A program made the translations under genes and the position numbers. Shown here piece by piece: positions 10,402-16,495 of a DNA stretch of 16,495 nt. Origin of the DNA: Cladosporium sp. IMV 00045. Its lineage: Eukaryota > Ascomycota > Dothideomycetes > Cladosporiales > Cladosporiaceae. The notes under the pieces are model-generated. The model was given only the letters and a program-made list of their open reading frames with translations, had not been told where the DNA came from and searched no databases. Within the stretch, counting starts at the first letter, position 1. Each line of letters begins with the position of its first letter. The stretch spans positions 1 to 16,495 of the forward strand of contig MSJI02000832.1 in NCBI GenBank assembly GCA_001931905.2, given 5' to 3'.

Positions 10402-11532
10402 ATTATTCTACAGGCAAAACAGTGCTGTACTATGCTACATGGTGCGGGATTGGGAAGGCGGCTTTTTTTCTGGAGCATGTAGAATCATGAAAAATTGTTC
10501 CTGCTTCTGAATTTGTGTATCTGTTTCCTTTCTCCCCGATCTAAGCAATATGTGCCCATCTTTTCCCTCCGTGCGACATCCCAGAACCGATTTGCAAGTG
10601 GGGCTCGTCACGTGCAACAGACTCATGTCAGATGATCTCAGCAACATCAATTGACCACAGGTGTGGGCCTATACTTTTCGCTGAGTTGTCATTTGACACC
10701 TCATCTTGACAGCCGATAAGGCGTAGTCAATGGCGATCGTCTGACGGATCGCCCTTATTCGACCGATCTGGGCTTTTGGGGCTCACTTCATCAATGGCAA
10801 CTAACACTTGCCCTCATACGCTCATGTTTCAAGACTTCCTTCCAGCACTGGTTCTAGTCCACTGGAATTGTTGCAACATCACGACAGTGTCATCTTCGCT
10901 AGGCGTTATTAGTGGCATTGTTAGCACCATGCAATCAGCCGTGCGGAGCTGGCACGAGCGGCTTCTTCTAGCACATCCCTAGCATCTAGGGGAGTGATAT
11001 ACATGTAACTCTGTTCACCACGACAAAGATGGATGACTGACTGCCATGATCGACACTAATGAATGCTTATTAGTATTTACCTCAATGGCAGCTCAGTATG
11101 TTGCATCGCGATGGCTGGCTTCGAAGACGAGTTCCTTTCCCATTTCGCGCCACTGGTTTCACAGCATGATCGTGAAACCGAATTCAACGGTCCCCTCACG
11201 AGTCAACAACAACAACCCCATGAGGTCTGCAACCTGTACGATTCAATCGTGATGACCTTACGTCGGATGTTTTCCTCCATATGCGCAATCCCTCGACGCC
11301 GCCCTGTAATCTAAATAAACCCTTCATCCCAGCAAACCACGCCTCTGGCAGGACCATCTGTTCACTCGACTGTCCCATCATTCCTTTCATTCCACTCTCC
11401 TGGCGAGACCCTTTACGAGACCCTTACGACCTTTCATTCCACTTCAATATACCCTTGTCGATACCCAGAGCTATCTGCGATACGCTCCAATCTACTGCTT
11501 ACACAGCCCACAAATTTCCTACAACTAATACA
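10402..11532. other. Intergenic region: RPS15 3' flank and upstream region of the Rossmann-fold gene
   Basis: No convincing gene is seen. The right end (about 11310-11532) looks like a promoter and leader on the plus strand: a TATA-like TAAATAAA at 11312-11319, then a long pyrimidine-rich stretch. A 14-bp direct repeat (cctttcattccact) occurs at 11383-11396 and 11430-11443, with a second duplicated motif (cgagaccctt) between them at about 11404-11425. The frame of the downstream gene is open upstream as far as an ATG at 11281, which would add 84 residues of non-conserved appearance; I treat this as leader. Confidence 0.5.
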
Positions 11533-12470
11533 ATGACACCGCGTTTCCTCGTCCGCATGGCCAATCAAGCCGCCATGCAAGAGAAATGGCACGAAAAACC
11601 CAATCGCTCAGACCCGCCACCTTACGAACAACGCCTCTCGATGCTCCCCACGGGCGATCTGCCCTGCGAAGACCCCCTCCAATCCACTGCTCCCTCAAAC
11701 GACCCTCCCAGTTACCAAAGCCTGCAACACCGCGGCCCACCACCTCCAGCCTACCGCCAGCACCAATACAGCCACCCCGTGTCCGAAATCGACCTCCATT
11801 CCTTCCCAGATCGATCCACCATCTGTGTCATCGGCGCCTGCACCCGACAGGGAATGCACATCATCGATCGCCTGCTGGAGCAAAACTACACCGTCCGCGG
11901 CGTCGTTTCGAATAGCCACGAATCGGCTCAAACGTCGAAGCACTTCGAGTCCCGGTACGACAGAGATCGCTACAACTCTTGGATCATCCCAGACATGAGC
12001 CGGAGGGGCGCTTTCAATTTGGCCATCGAAACTTGCGCGGGCGTGGTTTTCGTTGCCGGCCAGGCGGGTCCTGCTGCGGTTTCGAGGGTGATTACTCTGG
12101 CGAGGGTGAAGAATGCTCTCGCTGCTGCGATGAGGGAGGCGAGGATGGATCGGTTTGTCTTTTGCAGTCCGAAGCCGGCTGTCGCTCATCCTAGCAGTAG
12201 GAGTGCTTCGCCGGCTGGCAGTGAGGGTGGAGACTCGCGATCATTCGAGTCGAGTAGGGAGAGCCTCGAAGCTTGTCGCAGGGAGACAAACAGAACTGAG
12301 GTCGAGGTCGCGATTTGGGATTGTGTTGATGGACGCAGGCCTGGTTTCGCTTTGGATATTGGTGAGTGTTCTCCCCCTCGGGCTGTGGTATCTCAATAGA
12401 AGAGCTAACTTACTGATTAGTGACACTTCCCAACGGCTTCGGCACGGTCCTCAGTGGTGTCGCCCATTGA
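11533..12470 (+). CDS. Divergent NAD(P)-binding Rossmann-fold protein (extended-SDR-like) with PPxY motifs
   Basis: Exon 1 is 11533-12361 and exon 2 is 12421-12470, with a 59-nt intron (GTGAGT donor, GCTAAC branch, ATTAG acceptor), giving 292 residues. Residues 1-90 are Pro-rich, with PPPY (28-31), PPSY (58-61) and PPAY (71-74), candidate WW-domain ligands. From about 96 a Rossmann fold begins: ICVIGACTRQGMHIIDRLLE, a glycine-poor version of the GxxGxxG loop, then CAGVVFVAG (168-176) and a helix-strand pair ending in RFVFCSP (207-213). These match the first half of extended short-chain dehydrogenases. The usual YxxxK catalytic pair is not recognisable, and a Ser-rich stretch sits near its place. 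The protein ends soon after GFGTVL, shorter than full enzymes. A non-catalytic or regulatory role is inference. Another acceptor (12452-12454) would give a different end at 12609. An upstream in-frame ATG at 11281 is a less likely start. Confidence 0.7.
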
Positions 12471-14280
12471 AGCATATGATGACATGTTCGCTCGTTTCCT
12501 CGTGCCTGCGCTGGAAGGTGGCGAGAAATTCGCAATCAGCACCAGAGCGAGGAGGGAGTTGATGGTACTTCGCAGCTGGTATCTGCGTTGGTATTTTCTA
12601 CGCATTTGATAGTGTGCTTGGAGCACCTATCGATGGAGGGCGAAGGGACCCCGGGAGGTTCTTTTATCGGTGGATCCAAAGGGTAGTATTGTAAATAGGA
12701 GCATGAAACAGCCTTGCGTCTCACAAGCCGCTATCCAATCGCCTGAAGTGTTTTGCTGTCCTTCCAGCACTCAGCGTTCATTCACCTGGGATCACTACGT
12801 GAAGTCAAACCCTATTGTGGCAAAATGGTCAAGGTGACAGGATGTTACCAGGATCGAGAGGTCGGGCTCCACTGGGTTCGGCAGATGTCACGATAGTTCC
12901 AGAGAAGGGTTGTCGATATTTCATCGTTCACGAGAGGCATCGAATGCCCGAGAAGCTTCATTCAATCGTTCGAAAACTTCCATTGACAAAGCGTACGTCT
13001 AGTGGCACTCTGAATCGTTAACAACAGAAATGAGAAATTTACGTATCACAATATCGGTGTCGCTCAATCAAATCCAGACGCGCCTTGCCATATCTATGGG
13101 ACCAAGGAAAAAACCAACGGATCTTATAGCAGCGACTTGAGCTTGCCTTTCTGTCACGTTTCATTAGTTGATATAAGAGCGTACGTCCATGTCCGTGAAA
13201 AGGTTGCGTTCTTGTTTGGCCAGAAAGACAACAACGGTGGAACGTCCACAAGGTGACGTAGTTGACTCTTCGCAATGAGCCAAGTAGAAGGTCTCGCCCA
13301 TCAAAGCTAGGGAAATCGATGAGCTGGTTTGGTGTGAGCGGCATCTCGATCTTCTGATAGGATATAGTACGCAATGCTTCTCATGCTGCAGCTTTCGATC
13401 TGTGGATAGACGTGAAGGACGAGGTTGGTGTGCTGGCAACAAGTCTCCCGGCGACCGAACACATATCGAACGAGAGATGGATTTCTCATGAGCAAATACA
13501 ATTGGGTAGAGGTTTTGACTTCAATTGTCGAAAATCAGTTGAGTATATGTAAACACAAGAACTAGAAAATGTCGATAGAGCCAATGGCTTTAGGTAAAGT
13601 AGGAGTTGAGGTATTATCTACCGATCACTTCACATCTCCATTGCTTCAGCTATGCGCCTCTTTCGATAGTTTCCACTTGGTATCTCACTACCAGTCTGAA
13701 CATATCCTATCACACCCATCAATAAAGGCCACCGCTACAATCACGAAAAACATCGTTCAGGTGATCAACCCACTAGACAGCCAATCTCCTTCAAACATCA
13801 CCTCCATCGGGTATCACGACCCAGCGCACTGCGGCGACTGCTTCCAAGATTTCATGTATCTCGCGATCAAAGCTGACCTTCCTTACGCACCGCAACTCAC
13901 AGTTGGTCATTTCTGAGATCAGTAGTACCGATCTGGAGACGTTATGTGCTCGCAAAGCTCGACCTCTCAAGGGCCAACATGATCAACGTGAGCCGCTATC
14001 ATGGCTTTCAGCGAGAGAGCCTACGTACGATCTTCTGAGGAGATGTACAGATCAAATATAGAAATAGTCATCTTCACTGACATTTTTCCATGAGCCAGGA
14101 ACATTGGTGATTTAGTCTTGCGAGAAGCTTCGATTAGTCTGGGCAAGCTGGTGAGGTATCGTGCATGCACTTCCGGTGGCGCCCAAGTCGTTTGATATCA
14201 CGGTTTTTGGTCTTGATAATCCGTTCAAGCCGGTGACATCGATGTCATCAGTAGATCATGTATAGTATAACAAACACAGA
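12471..14280. other. Long stretch without a convincing gene
   Basis: The left part includes the 3' flank of the Rossmann-fold gene. From 12466 a frame open to 12609 could be an alternative last exon of it. Overlapping minus-strand frames at 13039-13374, 13164-13442 and 13307-13501 have no recognisable domain and do not join through obvious introns. The longest plus-strand frame, 13569-13916 (115 residues, starting MSIEPMALG), is unrecognised and has low-complexity flanks. I rate it as a chance frame or an orphan. A phrase resembling the core of the downstream repeat (gagagagcct) occurs once at about 14013-14022. No RNA gene was recognised. Confidence 0.45.
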
Positions 14281-14289
14281 AGAGCGTCT

Positions 14290-15575
14290 CACACTAATAC
14301 CATCGCGCTCGGTGCCTCAAAATCCAGTACCCTGCCGCTGAGAAATCGAAACCAAATAGAAACAACGATATCGCAATTCTCATACCTGCCCTACAAGCTC
14401 ATATCCTCCTCTCCCGTAGGCCAATTTCGCGTCCCTACCATTCAAAGTTTTATAAACGCAATCCGGCAAAGAGAATCTCGCAGACCGTGGAAGCATTTGG
14501 TGCTAGTATCATCCACTCCCGCACTCCAATCCGGCGTTGATGCCGCTGAGAGACCTGAGGTCTGTGACGGAGGATCTCGCAAGCGATGAGACTACTCGTG
14601 CTCGTATCCTGCTCTCTTATACTCTCGTCTCGTGTTCATACCACTGAGAGGCATGTAGTCCTGTCCGAAAATCTCGAGATCGATGAAAGCTTTTTGTGCT
14701 TATGTCCTCCTCTTCCGTTAGTTAACGCCGCGTTGTATGCCACGGAGAGAACTATAATCTACTAAACAGCATCTCGCGATTTACGAAACCTTTTGTGCTG
14801 ATACAATCACCCTCGTTGCATCGAGATATATCCCTCCTCAGAGAGCCTTCAAGTCTAGGAGCATATACCTCAACATCGACATGATCACATTCCACTCCTA
14901 CCATCCCCCTTAGTACATTGAAATCCATACAACGCCTCGGAGAGACCCAGACCCGAGAACCAAGCACATATCCCCCCTCAGAGAGACCCAAAATTAAAGA
15001 CCATATATCTCAGCATCAATCCACTCACTTTCTACTACCACTATCTCCTTGAGTATTTCAAAACCTAATCCCGCCCCGGAGAGACGTAGAGCTCAGGATC
15101 GATTATCTCAGCATCAATCCACTCACGTTCTAATACTACCTTCCCCCTCGATATATCAAAACCCACATACCGCCCCGGAGAGACTTACAACCCAGCACGA
15201 GAGATCTCGAGACTCGATAGAAGATTCGATGCTGGTACCGTCGTCCTTGGTGTATTGAGATTAGTATGGCACCGCTGAGAGAGCTTGTATTACCTCCAGG
15301 CAATCTCACGAACACGAGAGCACTTTGTGCTTATACCATCGTTCTTGGTATATCGAGATCAGTGTACCGCCGCTGAGAGAGCTGGAATCACTCTACGGGG
15401 TATCTCGCGAACTGTGATCCATCTCATGCTAACACCATCGCTTCCGTTATATCAAAATTACCATGATACCGCAGAGAGACCTACCCTCAAGAACAATGTA
15501 TCTCAGCATCGACACAATCTTTTCCGCTGGTACCATCACGCTTGACCGTGAATTATTCGACATTCGATCGGAGAA
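14290..15575. repeat. Degenerate tandem array with a period of about 99 bp
   Basis: A core reading CCGC-(C/T)-GAGAGA recurs with very regular spacing. The GAGAGA-like cores start at 14548, 14646, 14745, 14841, 14940, 14981, 15079, 15178, 15277, 15375, 15474 and 15571, so the spacings are 98, 99, 96, 99, 41, 98, 99, 99, 98, 99 and 97. Two more diverged units probably precede, with a core at 14340 and a weak one near 14441. Within each unit a second block (ATCTCGCGA or ATCTCAGCATC) lies about 25-30 bases after the core, a third (TGTGCTnATACCATC) about 50 after it, and a fourth (TATATCGAGAT or TATATCAAAA) about 70-75 after it. Units differ by many substitutions, mostly transitions. Neighbouring units share variants (for example ATCTCAGCATCAATCCACTCA-type blocks at 14981 and 15079). 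No reading frame is kept through the array. Function is unknown. Confidence 0.88.
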
Positions 15576-15868
15576 AGAGGGAAATCGACTTCTTCAAAAC
15601 AAGGCACGAAAATAAACGGACAGGAGTGGTTTAACAAATGAAACAGGTTACTCGCGTATCTACAAGTGCTACATCGCGCGCCTTTCCGCCTCGCGAGTTT
15701 TTAACCATGAGGAGAAAGCGTAGGATCAGGAAACAAAGAACTGCTTTCTACGCTCTTCTTCAGTTGCTCTTCTGTACTATACACGAAAACTTCCACGTTC
15801 TCTCTCTGCAGTTCCCATATCGTCTCATCTAACAGTCACCCAACTCTCTCCCTTTTTTGGTGAATAAT
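15576..15868. other. Spacer between the repeat array and the ATP synthase alpha gene 3' end
   Basis: About 290 bp of 3' flanking sequence of the ATP synthase gene. A short plus-strand frame at 15638-15832 has no recognisable content. No repeat unit is seen beyond the last core at 15571. Confidence 0.5.
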
Positions 15869-16495
15869 CTAAGAGAAGTTCTTGGTGAAGCTGGTGACAA
15901 TGTCCTTGAGCTTGGCCTCGAGCTCCTTGGAGAGGACACCCTGGGAGCCGAGGGTGTTGAGGAACTCGGACTCGTTGGTGCGGAGGTGGGCAAGGAAGTC
16001 GGACTCCCAGGAGAGGATCTTGTTGACGGGGACGTTGTCGAGGTAACCGTTGATACCGGCGAAGATGAGGGGAACCATCTCGTTGACAGCCATGGGCTGG
16101 TACTGCTTCTGCTTGAGCAGCTCGGTGAGACGCTCACCACGGTTCAGGGTCTGCTTGGTGGCAGCGTCAAGGTCGGAACCAAACTGGGCGAAGGCAGCAA
16201 CCTCACGGTACTGGGCCAAGAAGAGCTTGAGGGAACCAGCGACCTGCTTCATGGCCTTGAGCTGAGCGGCGGAGCCGACACGAGACACAGACAGACCGAC
16301 GTTAATGGCGGGGCGGATACCCTTGTAGAAGAGCTCAGCCTCCAAGAAGATCTGACCGTCGGTAATGGAAATGACGTTGGTGGGAATGTAGGCGGAGACG
16401 TCACCACCCTGGGTCTCAATGACGGGAAGGGCGGTAAGAGAGCCACCACCGAACTTGCTGCTCATCTTGGCGGAACGCTCAAGGAGACGAGAGTG
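15869..16495 (-). CDS. ATP1: Mitochondrial F1-ATP synthase subunit alpha, C-terminal part (cut by right edge)
   Basis: The minus-strand frame runs from the right edge to a TAG at 15869-15871 and encodes the last 208 residues of a protein normally about 550 long. No intron is seen in this part. The sequence begins [20 protein letters not shown] and contains [19 protein letters not shown], the ATPase alpha/beta signature [10 protein letters not shown] (visible residues 62-71) and, directly after, the arginine of SRVGSAAQ that acts as the arginine finger toward the catalytic site in the neighbouring beta subunit. The helical C-terminal domain follows, ending in [13 protein letters not shown]. 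The protein is part of the F1 alpha3-beta3 hexamer in the mitochondrial matrix. Mitochondrial targeting cannot be checked because the N-terminus is outside the window. Confidence 0.97.
   Translation of the reverse strand, partial: HSRLLERSAKMSSKFGGGSLTALPVIETQGGDVSAYIPTNVISITDGQIFLEAELFYKGIRPAINVGLSVSRVGSAAQLKAMKQVAGSLKLFLAQYREVAAFAQFGSDLDAATKQTLNRGERLTELLKQKQYQPMAVNEMVPLIFAGINGYLDNVPVNKILSWESDFLAHLRTNESEFLNTLGSQGVLSKELEAKLKDIVTSFTKNFS

Noticed and set aside
11281..11532. Upstream in-frame ATG extending the Rossmann-fold protein by 84 residues
   Set aside because: The extension overlaps a TATA-like site and a pyrimidine-rich leader with direct repeats; the ATG at 11533 has a better context.
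13039..13374. Possible F-box-like phrase on the minus strand (DGRDLLLGSLRRVN)
   Set aside because: Only one short phrase resembles fungal F-box proteins; there is no proper N-terminal part and no downstream continuation through plausible introns.
14013..14022. Isolated core-like gagagagcct upstream of the array
   Set aside because: It is not in register with the 99-bp period (about 3.3 units before the first core) and lacks the other sub-blocks.
14290..15575. The array as a coding 33-residue repeat (ankyrin-like or other)
   Set aside because: Spacings of 98, 96 and 97 shift the frame, stops occur inside units on both strands (for example near 15256 and 15262), and the translated units do not show ankyrin or LRR motifs. 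A decayed ancestral coding repeat stays possible but is not shown.
14290..15575. The array as a CRISPR
   Set aside because: The organism is a eukaryote, and the period contains no constant repeat with variable spacers; the whole unit is similar and degenerate.

Overview
The window looks like nuclear DNA of a filamentous ascomycete (Pezizomycotina, possibly a dothideomycete; the class is a guess). Three things point there: protein-coding genes with short introns (53-98 nt) that have GT(R)NGT donors and RCTRAC-like branch sites; fungal-type proteins (a PX protein of the yeast YPR097W/LEC1 type, a fungal APC permease, SPT2); and intergenic spacers of about 0.4-1.8 kb. There is no operon structure. 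All intron and exon calls are hand-made from reading-frame continuity and splice signals.

Left part, all on the minus strand: a PX-domain protein gene cut by the left edge (1-2378); a five-exon amino-acid/GABA-type permease gene with one GC-AG intron (4022-5977); an SPT2 chromatin-protein gene with a 9-nt first exon (6822-7990); and the ribosomal stalk protein P2 gene (8809-9230), with a probable intron in its 5' leader.

Middle: the P2 gene is divergent from the five-exon plus-strand gene for small-subunit protein uS19/RPS15 (9626-10401). The 395-bp gap between the two start codons is a candidate shared promoter and carries a GC-rich palindrome. Downstream on the plus strand lies a Rossmann-fold gene related to extended short-chain dehydrogenases (11533-12470). 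It has a proline-rich N-terminus with three PPxY motifs and seems to lack catalytic residues.

Right part: about 1.8 kb without a convincing gene, then the most unusual element of the window, a degenerate tandem array with a period of about 99 bp (roughly 14290-15575, about 11-13 units). It ends close to the 3' end of the mitochondrial ATP synthase alpha-subunit gene, which is cut by the right edge (15869-16495, minus).

The conserved genes are housekeeping (translation, respiration, chromatin, membrane lipid, transport) and do not form one pathway. The novelty lies in the repeat array, the PPxY/Rossmann protein and the shared ribosomal-protein promoter.
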